Part shown: piece after piece, positions 9,165-17,536 of the stretch
Numbering within the stretch: position 1 is the first letter of the stretch
How the letters are laid out: the number at the start of each line of letters is the position of its first letter
Source of the DNA: Murimonas intestini
GTDB taxonomy: Bacteria > Bacillota > Clostridia > Lachnospirales > Lachnospiraceae
Direction of reading: 5' to 3'
DNA: 64,000 bases
NCBI GenBank assembly: GCA_003148945.1
Contig: QGGY01000007.1
Location: 240,685-304,684, forward strand
Notes under the pieces: model-generated
What the model was told of the DNA's origin: nothing
Database searches by the model: none
What the model saw: only the letters and a program-made list of their open reading frames with translations
Made by a program: the position numbers and the translations under genes

Positions 9165-12100
9165 CTATTCCTGCCTCTCTTCTGATTTATCTGACAGCTT
9201 TCTGATAACAGGAGCCTTTAAGATCCCTGCCTTCTTCAGCTGGTATTCGTATGACCATCCCTCACCAGACGTCCGCCAGGCGTTGGGGTCAAAATAGATT
9301 TCCCTCTCATCACAATTATGGACAGCGCCAAATGTATTTACCCTGTTTCCAAATACATAAAACTCTATCACATGAGATTTTTTTTCTGTGATATTAAATG
9401 TGACCCTGTATGGGGAATATACTATTCTGCCTGCAGTACTGCCATCTACTTTTACGAGAATGAGCGGTGCCCTGAACTTAGATACCTCCGCCTCATAATA
9501 TCCCTCATCCAGCTGTATTTCTGTTCTGTATACAAAATTACCTCCGTAGAAAGGCATCCCCTGCCCATCTATTCCCTGCCATGAATATCTGCTGCGTTTC
9601 CTGCGGAGTATGGATGCTGACCCCTGCAGCTCTGCATCAAACTCTCCCAGCAAATAGCAAGGCTCTACGTTTATCTTTCTGCCAAAGCTGACCTTCAGCA
9701 GCAATTCATGAGTACCCTCAGACAAGTCCGGCAATAAGACACTGCTGATGCAGGGATCCACATAATACCCCGTGATCTTCTTCTCAAGCCTTTTCCTATC
9801 CAGAAAAATTTCTGTATTTTCCGCCGCCTCCAGAGCCAGGCTAATGCCTTTCAACTCATCAGCACATTGGATGATATATTTCAGGCACAGGATATGCCTT
9901 TCTGCTTCTTTATTTTCTACTGTCCATGGCTGTGCCAGAGCTGCCCTGCGCAGCGGGTAACCAAGCTTTTCCCTGAAGATATTGTCTATGCGCAGGATCT
10001 CCTCCGGTCCTCCGGCGCTGTCCGCATCATCATCAAACATATACTCTGCCAGATCCAGCAGAAGCACATTCGGCTCTTCTGATACAATATCCACCTTTTC
10101 ACGGAACAGATTTTTTTCCCAGAGTACCGCCGGCATTTTACTGCCGGAGATGCCCCTGTCCTGCCCTGATATGTCCTGAGTACATACAGCCTTATCCCCA
10201 CTTAGCGGAATGAGCAAAAGCAGAAGGCTGTCCTGCTCGTACATCCTTATATTCAGATAAGTAGCCCCATGTCCATGCAGGACATCTGCCTTATGTTCTG
10301 TCCCCGTCAGGGTATCATAGATAACCGCTTTCCACAGGCCTTTAAATCTTATTTCCAGATCATCCGGCAGAATAAGATCCTGGTTTTCCAGAGCTTTTCC
10401 ATTAGCCAGAAATACCCAGACTCCTTCTTCCTCCTGTCTGACCTGGCAAAGATACTTTTTCGCACGTTCTCCGTTCCAGTTTTTCTTGTGATTTGGTTTC
10501 TTCAGGTGTTTCTCGCCAAAATATCTGATATCCAGGAATCTGTACTCTTCAAGTACCTCCATCACTGCACGTTCTGTGAATTCTGCATGCAGGCACCTCT
10601 CTGCCAGATTCTTTGCCTCCCTGCTCTCCTTTGCATCCACCAGCTGTGGAACTTCTCCCAAAAATAAGACCTGCTTTCCCAGGTCAAGAAAATCCTTTAG
10701 CATACGAAGAGTCGTACCCCTGAGCGTCACACATCCGGGAATCAGGATAATATCATAATCCATGGCGCCCAGCCGTCTTCCATCCCAAAGCTCCGGTATC
10801 AGGCCTTCAGATATATAATCGAAATCCAGATTTCCAAACAGCAGCCACTCTGTGATCTGTGTAAATCTGGTTTCCAGCTCTTCCCGTATTCCCCCTGTCT
10901 GGTCATTCGGCCCAAAATACAGCCAGTAGGATTCCACAGGGTGGATAACACCTATTCGCACCACAGGTCTTCCGCTCTTCATAGCTGTATTCACTCTGGC
11001 AAAATGATCCTCCACCACTGGATACTCTCTGTACCATGGGGACTGGAAACCGATGGCCGCAGGGTAATCCCGCTTAGCTTCCCCTGCCATACTCATCCAG
11101 TTCAGATGGTGTACTCTGTTTGTCACACCCAGGGCTGCCTGCCAGTCTCCCTGCAGCTTATGGCGCCTGAAGTCAAAATCCCAGTTTGTCACCCCGTACA
11201 GCTCGCTGATGACTCCTTCTCTTCCATATTGATGGCAAATACTCTGTGCCTGCTTGGCCGTCGTATACTCCCTGGCATCACATAGCATGTCGATCCCGGG
11301 CAATGTAAAGCCGCTGAGGCTTCGCATCACTTCGCCCAGTGCTTTTGTCTGTGACTGAAGCGCTGGTTCCTCCATCATATGTCCGCCCAGACTGATCCTG
11401 TGCTCCCTGCACCATTTCCCTGCCTGTCTGCCATATGCCTGTGAAAATCTCTGTGTCACGTGGTCGTGGTACCAGTACCTGTACCGGGATACTTGATTTC
11501 CTGCCAGCTCCCAGAGCAGCTCCGGTACATGCTCCAGAATATCCGCCCCGTATTCCTGTGCGAAGGTCTCTTTAAAATCTCCTGTCCAGGGCAGCATCAC
11601 TTCTTCCAGTCCTTTTGCCCTGCCAAGAGTCCCTTTCGGTATTAATTGGGGTTCATCTGTAAAAATAGAGGGGACGGTGACTCCGAATTCATCACCCAGG
11701 GCTTCATAATATTTTTCATACGTTGTTTCCAGAAAGCAGGCGATAGCTTTCTCATTCAATGCATCTACATATGCCTGATCATTAAACCAGGGACTGTCGT
11801 AAGCTGTCTCCACATATACGTACCAGAGCCTGTATCCCTCTTTTTCAGCTTCATTTTCACAGCATCTGATGTAATCCTCAAGTCTTCCTTCACTGTCCAG
11901 CTTCACCTGGTATGCTGACAGAAACATTCCATTCCCCTGAGGAGAAAAGGCTGCCCTTGAATCAAATTCAGGTTTTTTATACTGCTTGGTGCCCTGACGG
12001 TAAGGTGTGATAAGAAGAGCCTTGCAGCGGTACTCTTTGTTCTTTGTCACCATTCCTCCCGCATAACCTGAAGGCCACCGGTCCTCATCATACAGGCCGC

Positions 12101-12392
12101 AGAAAAGTCCCTTCTCCTTTGCAAGCATGGCACTTTTCTTTACGCAGTCCATAAATTCTTCCCCCAGGTAAGGGGTGTCCAGACCTACGCGGGTGTGGAT
12201 ATAAAATCCTCCCATGCCCATATCCCGGAATTGCTCGATCTGCCATTCCAGATCTTCTTTTTTAAGCCTGGTATTCCAAGCCCAGAAAGGCATGCCCCGG
12301 TGTCTGGCAGACGGTTTTCTAAACTCTTCTATTGAGAAGGAGGATGCCTGTTTACGGCCATCCTCCTTCTTAAGTTCTAATTCTCTGTTCAT
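9165..12392 (-). CDS. GH106-like (alpha-L-rhamnosidase-like) glycoside hydrolase
   Basis: A 1075-aa cytoplasmic protein without a signal peptide, started by ATG after AGGGAGGAATAT. The N-terminal part (FRKPSARHRGMPFWAWNTRL, split: FRKPSARHRG, MPFWAWN; IEQFRDMGMGGFYIHTRVG) has the layout of GH106-type enzymes, where a PFWxWN motif opens a large TIM-barrel domain. Further barrel signatures are LYDEDRWPSGYAGG (near residue 100) and FTDEPQL (near 248), the latter a plausible catalytic acid region. The middle has a glutamine-amidotransferase-like Rossmann region (IILIPGCVTL) and the C-terminus has beta-sandwich sugar-binding sequence (VKVDGSTAGRI). Rhamnosidase activity is inference; the subfamily also contains enzymes of unknown specificity. 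Confidence 0.65.
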   Translation of the reverse strand: MNRELELKKEDGRKQASSFSIEEFRKPSARHRGMPFWAWNTRLKKEDLEWQIEQFRDMGMGGFYIHTRVGLDTPYLGEEFMDCVKKSAMLAKEKGLFCGLYDEDRWPSGYAGGMVTKNKEYRCKALLITPYRQGTKQYKKPEFDSRAAFSPQGNGMFLSAYQVKLDSEGRLEDYIRCCENEAEKEGYRLWYVYVETAYDSPWFNDQAYVDALNEKAIACFLETTYEKYYEALGDEFGVTVPSIFTDEPQLIPKGTLGRAKGLEEVMLPWTGDFKETFAQEYGADILEHVPELLWELAGNQVSRYRYWYHDHVTQRFSQAYGRQAGKWCREHRISLGGHMMEEPALQSQTKALGEVMRSLSGFTLPGIDMLCDAREYTTAKQAQSICHQYGREGVISELYGVTNWDFDFRRHKLQGDWQAALGVTNRVHHLNWMSMAGEAKRDYPAAIGFQSPWYREYPVVEDHFARVNTAMKSGRPVVRIGVIHPVESYWLYFGPNDQTGGIREELETRFTQITEWLLFGNLDFDYISEGLIPELWDGRRLGAMDYDIILIPGCVTLRGTTLRMLKDFLDLGKQVLFLGEVPQLVDAKESREAKNLAERCLHAEFTERAVMEVLEEYRFLDIRYFGEKHLKKPNHKKNWNGERAKKYLCQVRQEEEGVWVFLANGKALENQDLILPDDLEIRFKGLWKAVIYDTLTGTEHKADVLHGHGATYLNIRMYEQDSLLLLLIPLSGDKAVCTQDISGQDRGISGSKMPAVLWEKNLFREKVDIVSEEPNVLLLDLAEYMFDDDADSAGGPEEILRIDNIFREKLGYPLRRAALAQPWTVENKEAERHILCLKYIIQCADELKGISLALEAAENTEIFLDRKRLEKKITGYYVDPCISSVLLPDLSEGTHELLLKVSFGRKINVEPCYLLGEFDAELQGSASILRRKRSRYSWQGIDGQGMPFYGGNFVYRTEIQLDEGYYEAEVSKFRAPLILVKVDGSTAGRIVYSPYRVTFNITEKKSHVIEFYVFGNRVNTFGAVHNCDEREIYFDPNAWRTSGEGWSYEYQLKKAGILKAPVIRKLSDKSEERQE

Positions 12393-12410
12393 ATATTCCT
12401 CCCTGTAAGA

Positions 12411-13262
12411 TCAGCCTTTTACGGCACCTTCCGTGATGGAACGCACAAAGGTCTTCTGCGCTGCCAGATATATAATTACAAATACCATTGCCCCCACAGT
12501 CAGTGCAGCCAGCACAGGTGTATATCCAAGCGTTGATATCTTGTCCTTCAGGATCGCAATGCCCACGGAAAGAGTATACTTTGAAGTGTCACTTATGGAC
12601 ACCAGTGCCCACATATATTCATTCCAGGCGCTCATCCCTCCCAGTATAGCCAGAGTGACCATCATTGGCTTTACAAGAGGCACCATTATGCTCAGCAGTA
12701 TCCTTGGGGTGGAACAGCCGTCTATCTTGGCCGCTTCAATAATCTCATTCGGGATGCCATCCATATAATTCTTCAGCAGGATCAGTCCCAGAGGGGCAAA
12801 ACCCTGAAAATATGGAAATACAATAGCCGCCAGTGTATTTTGTATATTCAGGTTAATTACCTGAAGGTACATAGGCAAAAGTATGATCGGCGTCGGGATC
12901 AGCATATTGATAAGTATCATATAAAATATCACATTTTTAAACTTCATCTTCAGTTTAGAAAAAGCAAATGCTGCAAGAGTGATAAATACGATCTCCACTA
13001 CAAGTGTAGCACCTGTATTGATGACAGTATTTTTCAGGTAGACTGCCAGGTTCCCTTTAGTAAACGCCGTAATGTAATTATCCAGATGGAGGGAGGACGG
13101 CAGTGACCAGATGCTGCTCAAAAATTCCGGCTCAGTTTTAAATGACTGCAGCACCACCCAGATAAGGGGATATAATGAAATAAGTGCATACAGAAGTACA
13201 ATGATGAATACAAAAACAGATACATTCTTACTTCTGCCTTTTTCTTTTTTCTGTCTATGCAT
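12411..13262 (-). CDS. Carbohydrate ABC transporter permease (MalG type)
   Basis: A 283-aa inner-membrane permease with six hydrophobic segments, the first near residues 15-37. The EAA loop that contacts the ATPase is recognisable as IPNEIIEAAKIDGCSTPRIL followed by PLVKPM. It overlaps the upstream permease by 8 nt, with GGGCGGGGAG before the ATG. It ends in EGAVKG, a common C-terminus in this family. Forms the heterodimeric channel with the permease at 13255-14169 and is fed by the lipoprotein at 14246-15649. No ATPase gene is in the operon, as is usual where a shared MsiK-like ATPase serves many importers. Confidence 0.93.
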   Translation of the reverse strand: MHRQKKEKGRSKNVSVFVFIIVLLYALISLYPLIWVVLQSFKTEPEFLSSIWSLPSSLHLDNYITAFTKGNLAVYLKNTVINTGATLVVEIVFITLAAFAFSKLKMKFKNVIFYMILINMLIPTPIILLPMYLQVINLNIQNTLAAIVFPYFQGFAPLGLILLKNYMDGIPNEIIEAAKIDGCSTPRILLSIMVPLVKPMMVTLAILGGMSAWNEYMWALVSISDTSKYTLSVGIAILKDKISTLGYTPVLAALTVGAMVFVIIYLAAQKTFVRSITEGAVKG

Positions 13263-14169
13263 TCTCCCCGCCTCCTCTTCTTCCCTTGGCCACCTGAAGC
13301 AGAACAGTAAGCCCTATCATGACCACCATCATAATAATGGAGGCTGAGGTTGCAGCCCCAAACTGCTGTGAGACAAATGCCTTTGAGTATACATACGAAG
13401 TCATGACATCTGAAGCCCCGCCGGGTCCTCCTTTTGTCATAACCCATATAAGGTCAAATGCTCTTAAGTCATTTGTGACAGTAAGGATAGCAAGCGTCAT
13501 AAATGTAGGCTTCATATGCGGAATAATAATGTAGCGCAGCTTCTGCCACTGGTTTGCACCATCGATGTCCGCAGCTTCCAGATAGTCCTTTGACAGATTC
13601 ATGATATTTGCGTAACAGATCAGCATATTAAAGGGTATGGTGCGCCATATCCAGGTGATGATGATAGATGGCAGAGATGTGGACTTCTGGGACAGCCACG
13701 CCTGCGCCAGGCTTTCCAGCCCGACTGCTTTGAGCAGCTGGTTCAGCGGACCGATCGTGGGATCATACAGTATCTTCCAGATACATCCCACCACTACCAT
13801 AGAGATCAGGTAAGGGATAAAAAGAGATGTATTAAAAAACCGTTTAAACCTGATTCCCCTGAACATCACATAAGCCAGCAGAAAACCAATGATTATAGAT
13901 ATAACAAGGTCACATCCGATCAGCTCAAAGGTATGTAGGAATGCCTCATAAAAATGTTTATCCTTCAATACTGTCACATAATTGTCAAGCCCGATAAATT
14001 TTGTAAGTGCCCCGTAGCCTTTATATTTATATAAGCTGATTCTGAATGCATTAAAGAACGGGATATACAAAAAAATGATCAGCGTGGCTATGGTAGGCAG
14101 TACCAGCAGGTAACCTGGTATACTTTCCTTTAAATCTTTTAATAACGAATTTTTTGTTTTATGTTTCAA
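13255..14169 (-). CDS. Carbohydrate ABC transporter permease (MalF type)
   Basis: A 304-aa permease with a TTG start codon (14167-14169), supported by CGGAGG nine bases upstream. Six membrane segments are visible (first LLVLPTIATLIIFLYIPFF). The EAA loop is LSKDYLEAADIDGANQWQKL followed by PHMKPT. Family and position (between binding protein and MalG-type permease) define the role as half of the sugar translocation pore. A 76-nt gap with a strong hairpin separates it from the binding-protein gene. Confidence 0.93.
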   Translation of the reverse strand: MKHKTKNSLLKDLKESIPGYLLVLPTIATLIIFLYIPFFNAFRISLYKYKGYGALTKFIGLDNYVTVLKDKHFYEAFLHTFELIGCDLVISIIIGFLLAYVMFRGIRFKRFFNTSLFIPYLISMVVVGCIWKILYDPTIGPLNQLLKAVGLESLAQAWLSQKSTSLPSIIITWIWRTIPFNMLICYANIMNLSKDYLEAADIDGANQWQKLRYIIIPHMKPTFMTLAILTVTNDLRAFDLIWVMTKGGPGGASDVMTSYVYSKAFVSQQFGAATSASIIMMVVMIGLTVLLQVAKGRRGGGENA

Positions 14170-14207
14170 TTTCTTTTCCTCCGTTGCTTTTCAGATGCGG
14201 CCGGACA

Positions 14208-14237
14208 GCTGCTGCCCGGCCCAGCCAGGGCAGCAGC
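14208..14237 (-). promoter_or_regulatory. Hairpin between binding-protein and permease genes
   Basis: A perfect 10-bp stem (14208-14217 with 14228-14237, GC-rich) lies just 3' of the solute-binding-protein stop. With no T-run after it, it looks less like a full terminator than an mRNA-stabilising or partial-termination element that lets binding protein exceed permease, a known arrangement in sugar importer operons. Confidence 0.6.
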
Positions 14238-14245
14238 TTCATCCC

Positions 14246-15649
14246 TTACAGATCTTCCAGGTAGGAATCATACATTTCCTGCAGCCGGCTGCATACATCT
14301 TCCAGACTGATATCTCCCAGAAGGTAATTTGGCAGCAGGTCATCCCTGAACTGGCTGCTTATCTCAGTGCTGGCGTTTGTCGGAACAAATACATCCGGGC
14401 AGAAGCCGCCGTCCGCCGCTTTTGCATACCCTGCCAGTATCTGGTTCAGCTCTTCTCCCTTGTCCACTCCCTCAAGCCCGGAGTTAGAATATTTCAAAGT
14501 TTCTGCAGTCTCAAAATTTGTCCTGGAGGTCAGATATTTCAGGAAGCGGACAGCTGCCTCCGGCTCCTTTGTATCGGCGCTCACTGCAAAGATATTGCTG
14601 GAACCGCCCAAAGATCTGGATGGAAGCCCTGCAGCTCCTGGAAGAGCAAATGTAGCCAGCTCCATTGTCTCCGGTGCATTATCCATAATATATGAGATCT
14701 TATCCGGTGCGATCAGTACCTGTGCCAGCTCTCCCTGAAGGAACATCTGGGCTGTTGTATCAATGTCAGCTGTAAAATAATTCTCTGCCAGATATCCTTC
14801 ATCCCACATCTCTTTAAACTGGCTCAGTCCTTTCTTTACAGATTCAGCTTCAAAGGTCATGCCTTTATCCGCAAAGCTAAGTCCCTGTACTTCAATCTCA
14901 TCACGGCAGTACTGGTCCCACAGAAGCCTTGGGATCCAGTCGGCACAGACATTGCTCTGTACTGTCAGAGGCGTATAGCCTGCGTCCTTCACGGCTTTGC
15001 AGTTATCCATAAATGCGTCCCACGTCTCCGGCTCAGAAAGTCCCAGATCATCGTATATCTTTTTATCATACATAACTGCCACTGTAGTCATTGTAAACGG
15101 CACTCCGTAATCGTATGATTCCATCTCCCCGCATCCGCTCAGAGCAATATTTTCAAAATTAGTCAGAAGGTTCGGAATAAAAGTATCCTTCCACGCCTTG
15201 TCACCTTCATAGGAGTTGGATGCCATGGCATCTGACAGGTCCATCAGCAGTCCCTCCTTGATCTGGTCACAATAATATCCTGTCTGGGTCCAAAATACAT
15301 CCGGCAGTTCATTGGCAGATGCCAGCGCTGCGAATTTAGCTGAATAATTTCCTGAATCCACATATTCAAATTCTACAGTAATGTCAGGATTGGCATCCAT
15401 AAATTCCTGCATCATCTCTTCATCTACGATCTGCATGGCAGAAAGTACCCTGATCGATGCCTTTTCTCCTCCCGCATCCGCTGTCACCTTATCAGCGGAA
15501 ATATTTTCTTTTGCAGCTGTCTCTTGTGTGTTTCCTGCTTTCTCTTCTGCGGGTGCCGCTTCTGTGCTGTCTGCGGATGAGCTGCAGCCTGCCATTGCAG
15601 ACACAGTCATTGTTAAACCAAGCATTAATGTTAAAATCCTTTTTTTCAT
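14246..15649 (-). CDS. Extracellular sugar-binding lipoprotein (ABC importer)
   Basis: A 467-aa family-1 solute-binding protein. The signal peptide MKKRILTLMLGLTMTVSAMAGC ends in a lipobox (AMAG|C22), followed by a Ser/Ala/Glu-rich linker. Mature features include PDVFWTQTGYY, YDKKIYDDLGL and PETWDAFMDNCKAVKDAGYTPL (split motifs), typical of MalE-like oligosaccharide-binding proteins. First gene of a minus-strand operon; GGGAGGAACAAC precedes the ATG. Divergent from the YesM/YesN genes, which probably control it. Ligand unknown; the GH106-like enzyme downstream suggests a rhamnose-containing or similar glycoside. Confidence 0.93.
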   Translation of the reverse strand: MKKRILTLMLGLTMTVSAMAGCSSSADSTEAAPAEEKAGNTQETAAKENISADKVTADAGGEKASIRVLSAMQIVDEEMMQEFMDANPDITVEFEYVDSGNYSAKFAALASANELPDVFWTQTGYYCDQIKEGLLMDLSDAMASNSYEGDKAWKDTFIPNLLTNFENIALSGCGEMESYDYGVPFTMTTVAVMYDKKIYDDLGLSEPETWDAFMDNCKAVKDAGYTPLTVQSNVCADWIPRLLWDQYCRDEIEVQGLSFADKGMTFEAESVKKGLSQFKEMWDEGYLAENYFTADIDTTAQMFLQGELAQVLIAPDKISYIMDNAPETMELATFALPGAAGLPSRSLGGSSNIFAVSADTKEPEAAVRFLKYLTSRTNFETAETLKYSNSGLEGVDKGEELNQILAGYAKAADGGFCPDVFVPTNASTEISSQFRDDLLPNYLLGDISLEDVCSRLQEMYDSYLEDL

Positions 15650-15711
15650 GTTGTTCCTCCCAATTCTTGTGTTTTCTTATTTGTTTTACAGTCTTTCCTG
15701 TTGGTGATTTC

Positions 15712-15762
15712 ATTATAGCAAAGTCCCGGTATACTTTTCAGAGGACGTGTGGTATACTTTTC
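15712..15762 (-). promoter_or_regulatory. Predicted promoter with paired YesN-type sites
   Basis: On the minus strand an extended -10 (TGCTATAAT; 15712-15717 for the hexamer) has no good -35. Instead two identical 12-bp direct repeats GAAAAGTATACC (15728-15739 and 15751-15762, 23 bp centre to centre) occupy the -35 zone and the next two helical turns. This is the classic layout for activation by an AraC-type dimer, and the divergent gene pair encodes such a regulator. Sites are seen; function is inferred. Confidence 0.65.
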
Positions 15763-15790
15763 TTAGATTTTTAGACAGGAGATTACCTTC

Positions 15791-17536
15791 ATGAAGCTGC
15801 GCAGTAAATTCTTTATCATATTCTTTCTGATTGCCGCAGTCCCCATATTATTAATATCATCTGTGGCTTATTACCGTTACTACACAACAACCCAGAACCA
15901 GATGGATGAGTATTCCGCAAACATCTTCGGCAAGGCAGTCCAGCAGACAAACGATGCTCTGGAGGATGTCAGGCGTGCTGCAGATTTATTTACCTTTTAT
16001 TCGAATGGAAATAATTCCCTGATTCAGAATCTGAAGCCTTATGCAGGTGAGGACGCCGACACTTCCCCCCTTGCCATCTACCAGACTAAGCAGAATATGA
16101 AATATCTCTGCTCCAATATCCTGAATACATATGATTTTATATATGGTCTGTATATCTTCACACCCAGCGGCGTGACTTTTAATTATGACGGAAACTCTAG
16201 ATCAAAGCTCCTGTACCAATATGATCCTGCAGAAGAGGACTGGTTCCAGGAAGCCTTTGCCTTAAAAGGCCAGCTGTATATCAGCAATATTTCCTCTCAT
16301 GATACAATGTTTACAGGGGGAGATGATTCCGTGTTTTTCGCTAAATACCTCTATGATATCTATTCCCACAAATATCTGGGTGTACTGTTAATGAACTGCT
16401 CCCCTGAAATATTTGATCTGAGCAATCTCAATGCACTGCCGGACATCGTAACCTTTGAACTGAAAAATACAGATACACAGGATACCGTATACATCAGTAA
16501 TACAGATAACGGGCAGGGAGACTTTTTAAAGCATAGCACGCAGACAATGTCTGCCGGCATCCGTGATTCTTCTCTGGAGCTTACAGCAGCCATTAACTAC
16601 GACCGCCTCTCAAGAGAATTCAACCTGACCGGGCTGATACTGATCGCCCTGGCCCTGACGAGCCTCCTGATCTCCCTGGTTCTGGCTTATGTGCTGTCTC
16701 ATTACCTGACCCAGCCGATCATTCATCTGAGCCATATCATGTCAAGACAGGAGGGCAGTGGTCTGATTCCCGCCCACGAGTATCCCGACCGTACTGATGA
16801 GGTAGGCACTCTGTATAATGAATACAATAATATGGCCGAGAAACTGAATACCTACATAAAAAATGAGTACCAGAACAAACTGATCACCCTGGACGCGCAG
16901 ATGAAGTCTCTGGAGGCCCGGATCAATTCTCACTTTTTATTTAATACCCTGGCTTCTATCAGCAGTATTGCTGAGATAGACGGAAGTGAACGTCTCTCAA
17001 CTATGTCTATATCACTTGGCAATATGTTCCGCTATGCCATTAAGACAAAAAGCGAGCTTGTCACGATCCGGGATGAGCTGAACCATGTAAACGACTATAT
17101 TATGATCCAGTCCATCCGCTTTGACAATGCATTCCGTTTCACGGTTAACCTGCCTGAATCCATGATGTCACTGAATGTCCTGAAGCTTATCCTTCAGCCG
17201 CTTGTGGAAAACGCTATCATCCACGGCCTGCAAAACTGCCAGGTGGGAAGTCTGATAGAAATAACAGGTTCACTGAAGCCGCCCTTTATCCTGCTCACCG
17301 TAGCTGACGATGGACAGGGCATGACAGACAGACAGCTGGATGCTCTTCTGAGTTCTCTGAAGGAGGAAGCTGCATTCACCGAGCTGGGACACCGGAGCAA
17401 CAGCGGGATCGGTATCAAAAATATAGACAGCCGTATCCGCCTCTATTATGGGGACAACTATGGTCTCTCTATAGACAGCAGTCCCGGGCATGGCACATCG
17501 ATCACTATAAAATTACCTATTCTGGAGGGAAAATAA
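15791..17536 (+). CDS. YesM-type sensor histidine kinase
   Basis: A 581-aa membrane kinase with helices near residues 10-28 and 285-307 enclosing a ~250-residue Cache-like sensor domain, then HAMP. The His_kinase domain has the phosphoacceptor H381 in LEARINSHFLFNTLASI; the canonical Pro before His is Ser here. The ATPase part has LQPLVENAIIHGL and DDGQGM with GIGIKNIDSRIRLYYG. GACAGGAG precedes the ATG. The next gene begins at the very next base, so both are made together. It probably senses the ligand handled by the divergent importer, directly or through its binding protein. Confidence 0.93.
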   Translation: MKLRSKFFIIFFLIAAVPILLISSVAYYRYYTTTQNQMDEYSANIFGKAVQQTNDALEDVRRAADLFTFYSNGNNSLIQNLKPYAGEDADTSPLAIYQTKQNMKYLCSNILNTYDFIYGLYIFTPSGVTFNYDGNSRSKLLYQYDPAEEDWFQEAFALKGQLYISNISSHDTMFTGGDDSVFFAKYLYDIYSHKYLGVLLMNCSPEIFDLSNLNALPDIVTFELKNTDTQDTVYISNTDNGQGDFLKHSTQTMSAGIRDSSLELTAAINYDRLSREFNLTGLILIALALTSLLISLVLAYVLSHYLTQPIIHLSHIMSRQEGSGLIPAHEYPDRTDEVGTLYNEYNNMAEKLNTYIKNEYQNKLITLDAQMKSLEARINSHFLFNTLASISSIAEIDGSERLSTMSISLGNMFRYAIKTKSELVTIRDELNHVNDYIMIQSIRFDNAFRFTVNLPESMMSLNVLKLILQPLVENAIIHGLQNCQVGSLIEITGSLKPPFILLTVADDGQGMTDRQLDALLSSLKEEAAFTELGHRSNSGIGIKNIDSRIRLYYGDNYGLSIDSSPGHGTSITIKLPILEGK

